Assembly (NCBI RefSeq): GCF_003114855.1
Contig: NZ_BFBB01000003.1
Coordinates: 437,077 to 501,076, forward strand
DNA from: Leptospira ryugenii
GTDB taxonomy: Bacteria; Spirochaetota; Leptospiria; Leptospirales; Leptospiraceae
Length of the DNA: 64,000 nt
Reading direction: 5' to 3'
A model generated the notes under the pieces. The model worked only from the letters and a program-made list of their open reading frames with translations, was not told the DNA's origin and ran no database searches. Numbering within the stretch: position 1 is the stretch's first letter; every line of letters begins with the position of its first letter. Below, one piece after another: positions 1 through 9,703 of this stretch. A program made the position numbers and the translations under genes.

Positions 1-1
1 T

Positions 2-223
<222 letters not shown>

Positions 224-251
224 AAAAGAAACAAACTAGAGAAAAAAATCC

Positions 252-740
252 CTAGTTTGCTTTTTGGTTTCGATAGGCAAGGGCAATTTGACCTGTCCTT
301 GCAATCTCTCTGATTCCAAATTTTTGCATCAGTGCGATCATGTTCTCAACTTGTCGCGAGTTGCCTGAAAATTCCATCAGGAGTGAGTCTTCTGTCATTT
401 CCAAAACACTCGCACCAAATCCATTGCAGACTGCCAGAGCTTCCGAACGATTTGCTTCCGTAATTTCTATGGAAATCAAAACGAGTTCTCTTTGTACAGA
501 ACTAGCATAAGCCATATCTTGCACACGTAGGACATCTGGTAACTTTAATAACTGGTTTTTGACATGTCCTACAGTCGTTTCGTCCCCACGTAAGACAATG
601 GTCATGGAAGAGACTTCCGAATCATCCGTAACACCAACTGCAATCGAATCGATGTTATAGCCTCGCCTTGTGAAAAGTCCTGAAACATGGCTCATGACAC
701 CAGGGTGGTTGTTGACTAAGATGCTCAAAGTATGTTTCAT
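252..740 (-). CDS. ilvN: Acetolactate synthase small (regulatory) subunit
   Basis: A 162-residue protein of normal length for the family. It opens with an ACT domain ([20 protein letters not shown], about residues 3-75) followed by the ALS small-subunit C-terminal domain. It binds the catalytic subunit IlvB, stimulates it and confers valine feedback inhibition in the first step of branched-chain amino acid synthesis. The start codon overlaps the end of ilvB by four bases, so the two are almost certainly co-translated from an upstream ilvB promoter. Nothing unusual in the sequence. Confidence 0.95.
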   Translation of the reverse strand: MKHTLSILVNNHPGVMSHVSGLFTRRGYNIDSIAVGVTDDSEVSSMTIVLRGDETTVGHVKNQLLKLPDVLRVQDMAYASSVQRELVLISIEITEANRSEALAVCNGFGASVLEMTEDSLLMEFSGNSRQVENMIALMQKFGIREIARTGQIALAYRNQKAN

Positions 741-2443
741 TTTTTTAACTTCGCTAAATCTTTAAATTCGATAAGATCTCTTTGGGATTTTCCAGATGGG
801 ATCATAGGAAAGACTTTCTCTTCTGCAGGGATCATCACTTCAATCAATGCCGCACCGGAGTCCTTTAAGAAAAAATCTAAACCTGCGTGGATTTCTCCTT
901 TGGAAGAAATCTTCATAGCAGGGATGTCATAAGACTCAGCCAACTTCACAAAATTTGGGTTATACGTCCATTGCGATTCGCTGAATCTTTCCTCGTAAAA
1001 TAGCTCCTGCCATTGGCGCACCATCCCGAGAAAATTGTTATTAAAGAGGAGGATTTTGACACCTAATTGAGATTGTGCGATCGTCGCTAATTCCTGAATG
1101 CACATTTGAAAACTTCCATCACCAGTCACACAAATGACAGTCTTGTCTGGATTGCCAAATTTTGCACCGATGGCAGCAGGCAAACCATAGCCCATAGTAC
1201 CTAAACCGCCAGAAGTAAGCCAGTGGTTGGGTTCATCAAATGAATAGTATTGTGCCGCCCACATTTGGTGTTGGCCTACATCGGTGGATACAATGGCTTT
1301 GCCTTGTGTCCTTTCATACACCAAACGGAGAAACTCTTGTGGTTTAATGGAATCCCCGGAATTGTCAAAGCTCAGTGGGTGCTCTTTTTTAAGTGTTTGG
1401 ATCCTTTTTTGCCATTCACTTCTGTCTACCGTCTTGATGTAAGGTAGTATCTCACGGATGGCATCCTTAAGATCTCCGTGCAGAATGTAGTCTACATTTA
1501 CACGTTTATTGAATTCGGCCGCGTCAATATCGATATGAGCACGCACTGCATTTGGAGCAAAGTCTTGGTACTTGGCTACTCGATCGTCAAACCTCGCGCC
1601 TAAGTTCAAAATATAATCGCATTCCAAGACCGCCTTGTTTGCGTATGCAGTGCCATGCATACCCAACATCCCCACATTCTGCTCATGCGAACCAGGGAAA
1701 GCGCCAAGAGCCATCAGTGTATTGGTTACTGGGGAATTTGACTTTTCAGCCAATTGTTTGATTTCTGCGGAAGCAAATGAGTTGATGGCACCTCCTCCCA
1801 CATATAGAAGAGGACGTTTTGCACGGTTCAAGGCATCAGCAAACTCTTGGATGTCACCTTTGACCGTTTGTCTTTCATAATGGTGTTTTGCGATCTTTAA
1901 TTGAGTTGCCTTTCTAACAGATGTTTTTTGGTTTTGGACATCCTTAGGAAAGTCTAAAAGCACAGGTCCAGGCCTTCCCCCCAGCGCAATTTTTGTGGCC
2001 TCTTCAAAATGGCGTGGGATATCATCTGCTTTTTTTATGAGTGCGTTGTATTTGGTGATTGGGATGGTGATGCCGTAAATGTCAGCCTCTTGGAATGCAT
2101 CCGTTCCGATATCTGTAGTTGGGACCTGTCCAGTGATGGCCAGGATAGGTATGGAGTCTAGTTTAGCATCTGTAAGGCCGGTGATTAAATTTGTGGCCCC
2201 AGGACCAGATGTTGCAATACAAACACCCAATTTGCCCGTAGAACGAGCATAACCTTCTGCCATATGGATGGCTCCCTGTTCATGCCGAACGAGAATGTGT
2301 CGTATTTTTTTGCTGTGGTAGAGTTCGTCGTAGAAAGGAAGGATGGCTCCACCGGGATATCCGAAGACGATTTCCACACCTGCTTCCTCTAAAAGCTCTA
2401 CCATCAATCTGGCGCCAGTGATTGCTTCGGATGTATCTGCCAT
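737..2443 (-). CDS. ilvB: Acetolactate synthase large (catalytic) subunit
   Basis: 568 residues, the normal length for a TPP-dependent acetohydroxyacid synthase that condenses pyruvate with pyruvate or 2-oxobutyrate. Visible landmarks are [16 protein letters not shown] with the catalytic glutamate region, [25 protein letters not shown], and the TPP/Mg motif [12 protein letters not shown]...FNNNFLGMV near residues 440-475. The catalytic Glu is the E of VRHEQGA. It is the first gene of ilvB-ilvN, overlapping ilvN by four bases. It is divergent from the TPR gene at 2562 with 118 bases between; a TTGACG hexamer lies in that gap but I see no convincing matching -10 element. Confidence 0.96.
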   Translation of the reverse strand: MADTSEAITGARLMVELLEEAGVEIVFGYPGGAILPFYDELYHSKKIRHILVRHEQGAIHMAEGYARSTGKLGVCIATSGPGATNLITGLTDAKLDSIPILAITGQVPTTDIGTDAFQEADIYGITIPITKYNALIKKADDIPRHFEEATKIALGGRPGPVLLDFPKDVQNQKTSVRKATQLKIAKHHYERQTVKGDIQEFADALNRAKRPLLYVGGGAINSFASAEIKQLAEKSNSPVTNTLMALGAFPGSHEQNVGMLGMHGTAYANKAVLECDYILNLGARFDDRVAKYQDFAPNAVRAHIDIDAAEFNKRVNVDYILHGDLKDAIREILPYIKTVDRSEWQKRIQTLKKEHPLSFDNSGDSIKPQEFLRLVYERTQGKAIVSTDVGQHQMWAAQYYSFDEPNHWLTSGGLGTMGYGLPAAIGAKFGNPDKTVICVTGDGSFQMCIQELATIAQSQLGVKILLFNNNFLGMVRQWQELFYEERFSESQWTYNPNFVKLAESYDIPAMKISSKGEIHAGLDFFLKDSGAALIEVMIPAEEKVFPMIPSGKSQRDLIEFKDLAKLKK

Positions 2444-2561
2444 TTCAATTCCCCTAGAGCCATTTCTTCAAAAAAGGGTCTTTCGTCAATGTTCTCTCGT
2501 TTTTGAGTCGATTTTTGCCAGTTTAATTTTGAAGCTGTAAAGAAAGCAGTGTTTCCTACGA

Positions 2562-3668
2562 ATGGACAAAATCGAAATAGAAAAAGCCCCAGAAGACGAA
2601 AAGTTTTCTAAGATCAAAGCTCTCGCCAAAGAAGCTTACCGCTTCCTAGACCAAGGTAGATTCAAAGAAGCCAAAGAAAGATTGGAAATCCTTTTGGATG
2701 AAGATCCCCAAAATACCTATGGACTTGTGGGCATGGGTGACTACTACGCAAAAACGAAACAACCCGAGGAAGCCATTAAATTCTACAGACGCTGCTTGGC
2801 TGGCGACACCACCAATAAATTTTCTCTCATGGGTCTAATGAATTGTTATCGAGACTTAAGTAGCCTCAAAAAAATCATAGAAGTTGCCGAAGAATTTCAC
2901 CACATAACAATCACGGATGCGAGCATTTTGTCGCGAGTAGCAGATGCCCATAGAAAGCTAAAGAATTTCAAAGAATCTGAAGTGTATTATATGGAGGCTC
3001 TCCAACTCAATCCAAATGATCAATATGTCATTGTTGGTTTAGGTCATTTGTTCTTTGCTTGCCAAAGATATTCTGAAGCCATCCATTGGTGGGAAAAGTT
3101 ATTATCCTCACAACCTAACAATATAAAGATCTTAACCGAAATTGGCAATAGCTATCGTAAAATCAAAGACTTTGACAAAGCTGTCATTTACTACGAAAGA
3201 GCGAAAGATTTAGATGCAAAAAACTTCTTTGCGCTCTACGGACTTGCAGAATCCTTCCGAGGCAAAAAAGATTTTGAAACTGCAATTTTATATTGGGAAA
3301 AGATTCTTGAATTTGATCCAGAAAACAAACTCATCATCAATCGATACGCAGATTCTTTGCGTGGACTTGGAAAGTATGATAAGGCTCTAGAATGTTTTAA
3401 TAAAATTTTAGCGAGCGGAGAAGATTACTTCGCATTACTGGGTAAGGCTGCTGCCTTAAAACTCATAGGTGACCACTTAAAAGCAGAAGAGATTTACCTG
3501 ACTCTACTCACAAAGTCGCCAAACGATCCCAGACCCGCATTGGAACTTGCTGATTTGTGGGACTTAATGGGGAAACGAGACAAGGCCATCCATATGCTGG
3601 AAGACCTGTCCAAAAAACTCCCTTCCAACGAATCCATCCGTGAAAAGATAGAGTTTTTAAAAGATTAA
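2562..3668 (+). CDS. Cytoplasmic TPR-repeat protein
   Basis: 368 residues made almost entirely of tetratricopeptide repeats, each about 34 residues long, from about residue 18 to the end (for example [20 protein letters not shown] and [20 protein letters not shown]). There is no signal peptide or membrane segment, so a cytoplasmic protein-protein scaffold is likely. The N-terminus is charged ([15 protein letters not shown]). It is a single-gene unit, divergent from ilvB and closed by the terminator at 3698-3729. Partner and pathway cannot be read from the sequence. Confidence 0.8.
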   Translation: MDKIEIEKAPEDEKFSKIKALAKEAYRFLDQGRFKEAKERLEILLDEDPQNTYGLVGMGDYYAKTKQPEEAIKFYRRCLAGDTTNKFSLMGLMNCYRDLSSLKKIIEVAEEFHHITITDASILSRVADAHRKLKNFKESEVYYMEALQLNPNDQYVIVGLGHLFFACQRYSEAIHWWEKLLSSQPNNIKILTEIGNSYRKIKDFDKAVIYYERAKDLDAKNFFALYGLAESFRGKKDFETAILYWEKILEFDPENKLIINRYADSLRGLGKYDKALECFNKILASGEDYFALLGKAAALKLIGDHLKAEEIYLTLLTKSPNDPRPALELADLWDLMGKRDKAIHMLEDLSKKLPSNESIREKIEFLKD

Positions 3669-3697
3669 GTTTCTTTGGAGTACTAGAGAGAGAATGG

Positions 3698-3729
3698 AAA
3701 GCCGATGCAAACGAGCATCGGCTTTTTTT
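3698..3729. terminator. Bidirectional intrinsic terminator
   Basis: Perfect stem AAAGCCGATGC / GCATCGGCTTT with loop AAACGA, followed by a T run on the plus strand and preceded by AAA on the other side. It sits between the convergent TPR gene (stop 3668) and the P83/100 homologue (stop 3732), so it probably ends both transcripts. Confidence 0.88.
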
Positions 3730-3731
3730 GT

Positions 3732-5420
3732 TTAAGGAGCGATGGTTTTTATTAAACTCAAGTCTTCTTTTTTGAAAACTTTAATGGTTGTTTTGTCACC
3801 CTCTTTCGGTTTACCAGTCACATAGATTTTATCACCAAAGAAGGTGATTTCCGAATTTTCCTCGATGGCTTCCTGTGAACGAGCTTCAAAGGTCAGGTCA
3901 TTTTTGAATCTTGCAACATGGTATTTATCCTGAAACTTTTCAACCACATAGATCTTGTCTTCACGGTTGATCATAGGTGTTCTCCAGAAAATATCTGCAG
4001 CTTGGCTAGTCTTTTTCACCGCTAATTTGTCTGGGTCCAAAAGCACTAGTTTGTGTTTTCTTGTCTCTACCTTGTCTCCATCATAACCAAGAACCAAAAC
4101 ACCTTGGTTTGCGATCTCTTTGAAGTCTTTGGAACAGATATTGTTGTAAGGACTTTTGAAGAGAGCATCGTCTTTGGTTGTGTCGATAGCCCAAAGTTCG
4201 TTTGAATAGTGTCCATCAGCATCATATTTGATGAACTTCATAAAAAGGATTTTGTTGTTGATGACATTGTCACTTTGCTCTTCTTTTTTCTTGAGCTCCT
4301 CTTTGACTTCTGCGAGTTCTGTCTTCAACTCTTCTACTTTCTTTTCTGCTTCTTTAACAGCTTCTTCTTTTTTTGTTTCGGTGGTTGCGGATGTTGAATC
4401 ACCACCCTCTTTACGAGCTTCTTCTTTGGCAGCGATTTGCTCTTCTTTTTTCGCTAACTCTTCTTTCTTTTCCTCTACTTTTGCCGCTTGCACTTCTGTT
4501 TTAGCGGTTTCTTGTTGGATTTGTTTGATTTCTTCAGTCTTTTTCTCAATTTCTACTTTGTTTTTTACAGGATCTTTTTTGAGTTCATTGAGTTTTGCAA
4601 CTTCAGAAGCTTCTTTTTTCTTTAAGTCTTCTTTTTTGGACTGAACTTCTTTTTCTTCTTTTGCAACTTCGTTCTTTTTGTCCTGAAGGATCTTTTTCTC
4701 TTCTTTTAGTTTTTCTGTCTGCAAGCTGTCCATTTTTTTGGCTTCTTCTTGCATCTTTTGTTTTGTATTTGGATCTTTCTCTTTGTCTTTTACGAGTTTA
4801 TTGACATCTTTTTCCAACTCATCGGTAGTGATGTCCTTTCCACTATCTTTCAAAACATTCTTTTCTATAGGAATGACCAATTGAGTTTTTCCTGACCAAT
4901 TGCGATAGTTTGTATCGATACCCGCTTTATCAGCACTTAACTGCTTTAATACGGCTTCTGAATACCTGGATTGAAAAAACTTCAGATCTTTTCGGTGTGC
5001 TGCATTATAATAAACCAAATACTGAGCTATCGTATCAGCTCCAGAAGATTTATATTGGAAGGAAGTTTCAACATAGGCAGCTAGGATTCGAACAACTGAA
5101 TTGATATGGTCGAAGGATTGAGATTCATTGATAGTAAGGATATCGGCACCTAACTTTCCATCCGCGCCTGGTTGGATCCTTTGTATGCTCACCCCACCCT
5201 GTGTGGATGAATCAGAATTTTTGAGACCTTCGGCAAGCTTCTTACCTTGCGCTTGGTTTTCTTGTAAAATGTCCGAGTTTGCTTTTTTCGTAGATCGGTT
5301 GATAAACTCGATTCGTTTCACTCCTTTGATTTCCGACTCTCCTAAAGGAGCTTTCGTTTGTGCAGATAGTCCTAATGTAACAGCGAACACCAACAATGTG
5401 GCGATGCGAAATCCTTTCAT
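3732..5420 (-). CDS. P83/100-family exported protein
   Basis: 562 residues. A signal peptide is visible (MKGFRIATLLVFAVTLGLSA, cleavage near residue 20). The N-terminal domain (about 40-180) resembles the Borrelia P83/100 antigen family, with helical text such as QYLVYYNAAHRKDLKFFQSR. A long Lys/Glu-rich coiled coil follows (about 195-385), and a C-terminal beta-rich, propeller-like region completes the protein (NNKILFMKFIKYDADGHYSNELW to the end). That three-part design matches P83/100. The biochemical role is unknown in the family; location is probably periplasmic or outer-membrane associated. A sigma-70-like promoter and a palindrome lie upstream (5458-5505). Confidence 0.8.
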   Translation of the reverse strand: MKGFRIATLLVFAVTLGLSAQTKAPLGESEIKGVKRIEFINRSTKKANSDILQENQAQGKKLAEGLKNSDSSTQGGVSIQRIQPGADGKLGADILTINESQSFDHINSVVRILAAYVETSFQYKSSGADTIAQYLVYYNAAHRKDLKFFQSRYSEAVLKQLSADKAGIDTNYRNWSGKTQLVIPIEKNVLKDSGKDITTDELEKDVNKLVKDKEKDPNTKQKMQEEAKKMDSLQTEKLKEEKKILQDKKNEVAKEEKEVQSKKEDLKKKEASEVAKLNELKKDPVKNKVEIEKKTEEIKQIQQETAKTEVQAAKVEEKKEELAKKEEQIAAKEEARKEGGDSTSATTETKKEEAVKEAEKKVEELKTELAEVKEELKKKEEQSDNVINNKILFMKFIKYDADGHYSNELWAIDTTKDDALFKSPYNNICSKDFKEIANQGVLVLGYDGDKVETRKHKLVLLDPDKLAVKKTSQAADIFWRTPMINREDKIYVVEKFQDKYHVARFKNDLTFEARSQEAIEENSEITFFGDKIYVTGKPKEGDKTTIKVFKKEDLSLIKTIAP

Positions 5421-5457
5421 TTCACCCTCGATCCAATTTATTTTAAAGAATGCGCCA

Positions 5458-5485
5458 AGTATACTGCCTCCAATTGAATCTGCAA
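5458..5485 (-). promoter_or_regulatory. Sigma-70-like promoter for the P83/100 gene
   Basis: On the minus strand TTGCAG (5485-5480), a 16-base spacer, then TATACT (5463-5458). The predicted start lies near 5451, giving about a 30-base leader before the ATG at 5420. The -10 matches consensus at 5 of 6 positions; the -35 is weaker. Inferred from sequence only. Confidence 0.45.
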
Positions 5486-5491
5486 AGCAAG

Positions 5492-5505
5492 TTTTCCTAG
5501 GAAAA
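5492..5505. promoter_or_regulatory. 14-bp perfect palindrome, candidate operator
   Basis: TTTTCCTAGGAAAA is a perfect palindrome in the 127-base divergent region between the P83/100 gene and serC. It lies seven bases upstream of the proposed P83/100 -35 box and 43 bases from the serC start, a position suited to a dimeric regulator acting on either gene. Confidence 0.4.
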
Positions 5506-5547
5506 AGATATTTACCCTAAATCTCAGCGACAGAATTTGGAGGTGAG

Positions 5548-6645
5548 ATGAGCCACTTCACTAGCCGCATTTACAATTTCAACGCAGGCCCAGCCATGTT
5601 GCCCACAGAGGTTATGGAAATTGCCCAAGGAGAATTCCTAAATTACCAAGGGACGGGAATGTCGGTGATGGAAATGAGCCACCGAGAAAAACACTTCCAA
5701 ACCATTTTAGATACGGCAGTGCAATCGCTGAGAACACTTCTCAATATCCCGGAACGGTTTGGCATTGTGTTTTTTCCGGGAGGCGCCACTCTCCAATTTT
5801 CTGCGATTCCTTTGAACTATTTGCAACCGGGAGAATTTGCTGACTTTTCTGAAACAGGAGTCTGGGCAGTCAAAGCGATGGCTGAGGCAAAGAAATTCTA
5901 TCCGAACGTTCAGTCCGTCTATGATGGAAAGCCAAATGCTTATACTGAAATCCCCGATTTGACTGAGGCGGATATCCACCCAGGCGCAAAATACCTACAC
6001 ATCACTTCCAACAATACAATCTATGGGACTCGGTACTCAGAATTTCCGAAGCTAAGCAAAACTCCTTTGGTCGCAGATATGACAAGCGAACTCCTAAGCA
6101 GAAGTTTAGACCTCAATCAATTCTCTGTCATCTTTGCAGGAGCCCAGAAGAATATAGGTCCTTCTGGAATCACAATTGTAATCTTTGACAAAGAAAAACT
6201 CCCCGAAGTCAAACACCCGATTCCCAACTTAATGAACTATGCCCTTATGGAGAAAAATGGTTCTCTTTACAACACACCTCCTACCTACTCAATTTACATC
6301 GCAAAACTAGTGTTTGATTGGCTTATCAAAAAAGGAGGTCTCTCCGTGATGGAAAAGGAGAACGAGGAAAAAGCAAAGGCTTTGTATGATGCCTTAGATG
6401 CTTCCAGTCTATTTTATGCGCCTGTTCCAAAAAAACATAGATCCGTGATGAATGTTGTCTTTAAGTCCAATGAACCCAAACTAGAAGCAGAGTTTTTGAA
6501 AGGTGCCGAAGAAAACGGTTTGGCGGGTCTCAAAGGATACCGTGACGTAGGTGGCTTCCGTGCTTCCATTTATAATGCTATGCCCAAATCAGGGATCGAT
6601 ACCTTGGTTTCCTATATCAAACACTTTGAAAGTTCAAAGGCTTAA
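5548..6645 (+). CDS. serC: Phosphoserine aminotransferase
   Basis: 365 residues, normal length. It converts 3-phosphohydroxypyruvate and glutamate to phosphoserine (serine synthesis), and the same enzyme type serves the E. coli route to PLP. Visible are the N-terminal IYNFNAGPAMLP, GTGMSVMEMSHR, and the PLP-lysine motif GAQKNIGPSG with Lys201. The C-terminus has GYRDVGGFRASIYNAMP, which is diagnostic for SerC. The start is supported by a strong GGAGGTGAG ribosome site just upstream. A nine-base gap separates it from the next gene, so serC probably leads a serC-hypothetical-rpiB-LamG operon. Confidence 0.96.
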   Translation: MSHFTSRIYNFNAGPAMLPTEVMEIAQGEFLNYQGTGMSVMEMSHREKHFQTILDTAVQSLRTLLNIPERFGIVFFPGGATLQFSAIPLNYLQPGEFADFSETGVWAVKAMAEAKKFYPNVQSVYDGKPNAYTEIPDLTEADIHPGAKYLHITSNNTIYGTRYSEFPKLSKTPLVADMTSELLSRSLDLNQFSVIFAGAQKNIGPSGITIVIFDKEKLPEVKHPIPNLMNYALMEKNGSLYNTPPTYSIYIAKLVFDWLIKKGGLSVMEKENEEKAKALYDALDASSLFYAPVPKKHRSVMNVVFKSNEPKLEAEFLKGAEENGLAGLKGYRDVGGFRASIYNAMPKSGIDTLVSYIKHFESSKA

Positions 6646-6654
6646 GATATTGGC

Positions 6655-7281
6655 ATGTTAAGACTTTTTTGTATCTTTCTGATCAGTTTGCCGCTATCCC
6701 TATCCGCCTTATCTTTGTTATTTCCTGAAGAATCTTCCTATGCAGAGGAGAGTAAACTTTGTTACCAACCTCTCCAAACAAAGATTTCCAACCAATCACT
6801 CTCTCCTTCTCCTAACCAGATCAATGATAAGTTGATAGAGTCGCTTGCACGCGAAAGTGCCGAGATCCGCATGGCATCTATTGAATGCCTGCGTGCTTAT
6901 GCCAAAACACCCGAAGAAAGGGAAGATATGCAACGTTCCTATGAAAAGAGTCTGGAACGAGAAGACAATTTGGAAGCTTTGGAAAAAAAGATTTTGATTG
7001 GTGCCAATCGGGAATACCACCTGACTCCCATTGAAATACAAACAAGTGAAGAATACTTCCAGACGAGACAAATCATTCGGGAGGGCATCCGTTCCTTTAC
7101 AAAAGAGGCAATCCTCCTTTCTGAAAAGGAATTCCGCAAAGAAAAAAAGAACCTCCAATTGGAGTTTTATCTACGCTACGGAAGCCTTCTCCGAGAGAGA
7201 GAGAAATTTCTCTTCCGACTGACTATAGAGAGCCGACGGTCTTATTTAAAATTTTTAGAAACATTTACGGAGAAAGGATGA
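6655..7281 (+). CDS. Exported helical protein, function unknown
   Basis: 208 residues. An N-terminal signal sequence is visible (MLRLFCIFLISLPLSLSALSLLFP, with the mature protein probably beginning near SSYAEE). The rest is highly charged and helical, rich in Glu, Arg and Lys, with no motif I recognise. Its last four bases overlap the rpiB start (ATGA), so it is translationally coupled to rpiB. Likely periplasmic or surface-associated. Confidence 0.7.
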   Translation: MLRLFCIFLISLPLSLSALSLLFPEESSYAEESKLCYQPLQTKISNQSLSPSPNQINDKLIESLARESAEIRMASIECLRAYAKTPEEREDMQRSYEKSLEREDNLEALEKKILIGANREYHLTPIEIQTSEEYFQTRQIIREGIRSFTKEAILLSEKEFRKEKKNLQLEFYLRYGSLLREREKFLFRLTIESRRSYLKFLETFTEKG

Positions 7282-7721
7282 TGAAACCCAAGATTGGCAT
7301 TGTATCAGACCACGGAGGCTTTGCTTTGAAAGAATTCCTCAGGAAAAGTCTGGAGGAAAGCTTCGAAATGGTCGATTACGGTACTAAGAGCGAGGAATCT
7401 GTAGACTACCCAAGTCTAGTGGGAGCCGCCTGCCAGAAAGTTTTGGCTGGAGATGTGCCTAGACTCATTGCACTTTGTGGAACGGGGATTGGAGCCTCTA
7501 TTGCGGCCAATCGATTTCCAAACATTCGAGCCGCATTGTGCCATGATGAGTTTACAGCAGAAATGTCCAGACGCCATAACGATGCCAATGTACTTGTGCT
7601 AGGTGGTCGGGTATTGGGAACTGATTTAGCTCTACGGATAGTGCAAAAATGGATTCAAACAAATTTCGAGGGTGGACGACACGAACGGCGCTTGCAACTT
7701 ATAGAGGATCTAAAGCCCTAG
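7278..7721 (+). CDS. rpiB: Ribose-5-phosphate isomerase B
   Basis: 147 residues, typical of RpiB/LacAB sugar isomerases that interconvert ribulose-5-P and ribose-5-P. Motifs are GIVSDHGGFALKEFL, the anion-hole and catalytic cysteine region LCGTGIGASIAANR, and RRHNDANVLVLGGRVLG. Two adjacent ATGs (7278 and 7281) are possible; the AGAAAGG ribosome site is closer to ideal spacing for the second. The 3' end is overlapped for 73 bases by the next reading frame. Confidence 0.94.
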   Translation: MMKPKIGIVSDHGGFALKEFLRKSLEESFEMVDYGTKSEESVDYPSLVGAACQKVLAGDVPRLIALCGTGIGASIAANRFPNIRAALCHDEFTAEMSRRHNDANVLVLGGRVLGTDLALRIVQKWIQTNFEGGRHERRLQLIEDLKP

Positions 7722-9358
7722 CCATTTGTATCATTCTTTCCTTTTCTCTAGAGGCAAAGGAAATCATTCGTGAGTACCAAAGTCAATTTGCGGATTGGAA
7801 ACGTAAGTCCGCAGAATACGAACAAGGAATTTCTGGCAACCAGAGCTTAAAACCGAGCGAAAATAGACCCAAAAACCCGGAACTGTTTTTAGATTTTGAA
7901 GAAGACAAAAATGAAAAACTGTCTCGGGCCATTTCAATTCTTTCCTCCTCCTTTATCCCAGACCCGAAACATTCCTTATATGGAAAGCGATCTGCTTACT
8001 TTTCAGGGAAACGAAATCAAATTCATCTCAATGTAAGTGGCTCACATTTTTTTGGACAAAATCCTGAATCATTCACCATTACCCTTCCCCTTTTGATCAA
8101 TGAACAGGGTGCCTATTCAAATGTACTCGATAAAACTGTCTTAATCCAAGGACAGAGCTATGGCTTTCGTTTGGAAATTGTAGAGGCCAAACCAGTACTC
8201 AGCCTACACCAAATGATCAAAAAGTTAGATGGCTCATATATTACAGTCACCATACGATCGAACAAAATCATTCCGAGAAAGGAATGGCACATTCTTTCCC
8301 TCTATTTTGATACAAAAAAAAATCAAATTCTAATGTTCCAAAATGGATTTGAGACTGCAAGGTATGAAGCGCCGAAAGCGGCTGTTGATCATATTGGATT
8401 TCATGAGGACGATAGCAATGCTCTCATTCTAGCAAAATCGTATTTTGGAAATATTGATGGATTCCATATCCATGCAGGTGAACCTTTTGGAGACGGAAAG
8501 TATTCACGTTATGAATCGGCTCAGTATTCTGATGACACAAAACGTGTACAACACGAAGGTAGTTTCATCACATCCCCTGTCTTTGAAACTACATATAGTC
8601 ATAGCACTTTGGATTTTGTACAGTTGCATAGGCAAAGCCCAAAAGATACAAATGTAGGTCTATACTTTCGTTCTTCTTTACAAAAATTCTCAGACAAAGA
8701 GAACGTAGGTCCAACATGGAAACCGATTGATCTAACAAAAGTAAAATGGACTGATACAAATAGATTTAGATATTACCAATGGAAAATTTGGCTTAGACCC
8801 GACCCTATTGGTAGTACGGCACCTTCCGTAAGTCAATTAACCTACCAATTGAAAGAACTCATACCACCTGATGTACCTTCTTTTTTTCGAGTCAATAAGA
8901 TGGAAGGCGAACCCTTAGGTGTCTGTTTTCTCTGGAACTCTAACCATGAACGGGAAGTCCAGAACCAAGGTGGTTACATGATCCATTTTGGCCCGCATCC
9001 AGACCGAATGATTGGAACTCTATTTGTGAAAAGCAAAGATAACAAATTGATAAATATTGATGGCCGTGATGAGGCAGCTGATTATAAAAACTTAAAATTC
9101 TGTGCGAATGAAAGAACTCTACTCGAAAATATCTACATCCCCGACCAATCAGTTACTGAACTTCCAAATACAGTTTCGGATCCTGTCTTTACAAGCCGGA
9201 TGGAAAGAAAAGGCCATCTTTTCCAATCAGGCATAACCTATTACTTTCGGATATCAGCTTACAATCAATTTTATAATGAGTGGGAAGGTAGAGACCAGAA
9301 AAGTAAACTCTCAGCTCCTGTATCCTTAAGTTTCGATCGAGAGATTTCGCAGAGATGA
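7649..9358 (+). CDS. Exported LamG/concanavalin-like protein
   Basis: 569 residues. A long basic n-region is followed by a hydrophobic stretch (KALAICIILSFSLEA), read as a signal sequence. Residues about 95-285 look like a LamG/concanavalin-A-type jelly roll (SRAISILSSSFIPDPKHSLYG, KRSAYFSGKRNQIHLNVSG, EWHILSLYFDTKKNQILMFQ). A second beta-rich, Fn3-like part follows (IPPDVPSFFRVNKMEGEPLG). The start lies inside rpiB, and I see no later in-frame ATG, GTG or TTG before the hydrophobic core, so a deep overlap or an unusual start is implied. Probably a surface or periplasmic carbohydrate-binding-like protein; ligand unknown. Its end overlaps the convergent gene at 9326 by 33 bases. Confidence 0.72.
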   Translation: MDSNKFRGWTTRTALATYRGSKALAICIILSFSLEAKEIIREYQSQFADWKRKSAEYEQGISGNQSLKPSENRPKNPELFLDFEEDKNEKLSRAISILSSSFIPDPKHSLYGKRSAYFSGKRNQIHLNVSGSHFFGQNPESFTITLPLLINEQGAYSNVLDKTVLIQGQSYGFRLEIVEAKPVLSLHQMIKKLDGSYITVTIRSNKIIPRKEWHILSLYFDTKKNQILMFQNGFETARYEAPKAAVDHIGFHEDDSNALILAKSYFGNIDGFHIHAGEPFGDGKYSRYESAQYSDDTKRVQHEGSFITSPVFETTYSHSTLDFVQLHRQSPKDTNVGLYFRSSLQKFSDKENVGPTWKPIDLTKVKWTDTNRFRYYQWKIWLRPDPIGSTAPSVSQLTYQLKELIPPDVPSFFRVNKMEGEPLGVCFLWNSNHEREVQNQGGYMIHFGPHPDRMIGTLFVKSKDNKLINIDGRDEAADYKNLKFCANERTLLENIYIPDQSVTELPNTVSDPVFTSRMERKGHLFQSGITYYFRISAYNQFYNEWEGRDQKSKLSAPVSLSFDREISQR

Positions 9359-9703
9359 CCTTCCATTTTGGAAGTTGATGATAAAATCCATTCCATATAA
9401 AATAGCAATTTGGCTTTCTATCGTTTGGGTTTTATCATCTCTTCCCTGTAACTGTAAAACTTCCAACACATCTTTTTGTAAGGGCAGTATCTCCTCGGTC
9501 AGCTCTGTGATTAAATGTAAAATAGTTCTTGAGACATTTTTTTGTATGATACTTTCCTCTTGGAAAAATTCAATCAGTGTCCATACGGAAGTATAAAACC
9601 GTGCTTGGTTTTGGAGTAAGGATTCTAATTCTGAAAGGATTGTAGGTTTTTCTTTGCTAAGGATAAGACCATACAGAAGAGAAGAGGAAAGATAGTATTT
9701 CAA
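9326..9703 (-). CDS. PIN-like domain protein with degenerate active site
   Basis: 125 residues with the outline of a VapC-type PIN domain: strand-helix opening KYYLSSSLLYGLIL, a central helix TSVWTLIEFFQEE, and a C-terminal IESQIAILYGMDFIINF. Canonical PIN nucleases carry Asp where this protein has Ser6; Glu45 is retained; the third acid may be Glu96; the final FDxDF-type motif is FQN. Catalytic capacity is therefore doubtful. It starts with TTG, overlapping the stop of the RHH gene by four bases (TTGA), as toxin genes do in vapBC-like pairs. It is the last gene of a four-gene minus-strand operon. Family assignment is by pattern only. Confidence 0.55.
   Translation of the reverse strand: MKYYLSSSLLYGLILSKEKPTILSELESLLQNQARFYTSVWTLIEFFQEESIIQKNVSRTILHLITELTEEILPLQKDVLEVLQLQGRDDKTQTIESQIAILYGMDFIINFQNGRSSLRNLSIET

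Noticed and set aside
2444..2561. Sigma-70 promoters in the ilvB/TPR divergent region
   Set aside because: A TTGACG hexamer is present but no matching -10 at proper spacing in either direction.
4228..4644. Ser/Phe-rich plus-strand reading frame
   Set aside because: It is the complement of the Lys/Glu coiled coil of the P83/100 gene; composition bias leaves the opposite strand open.
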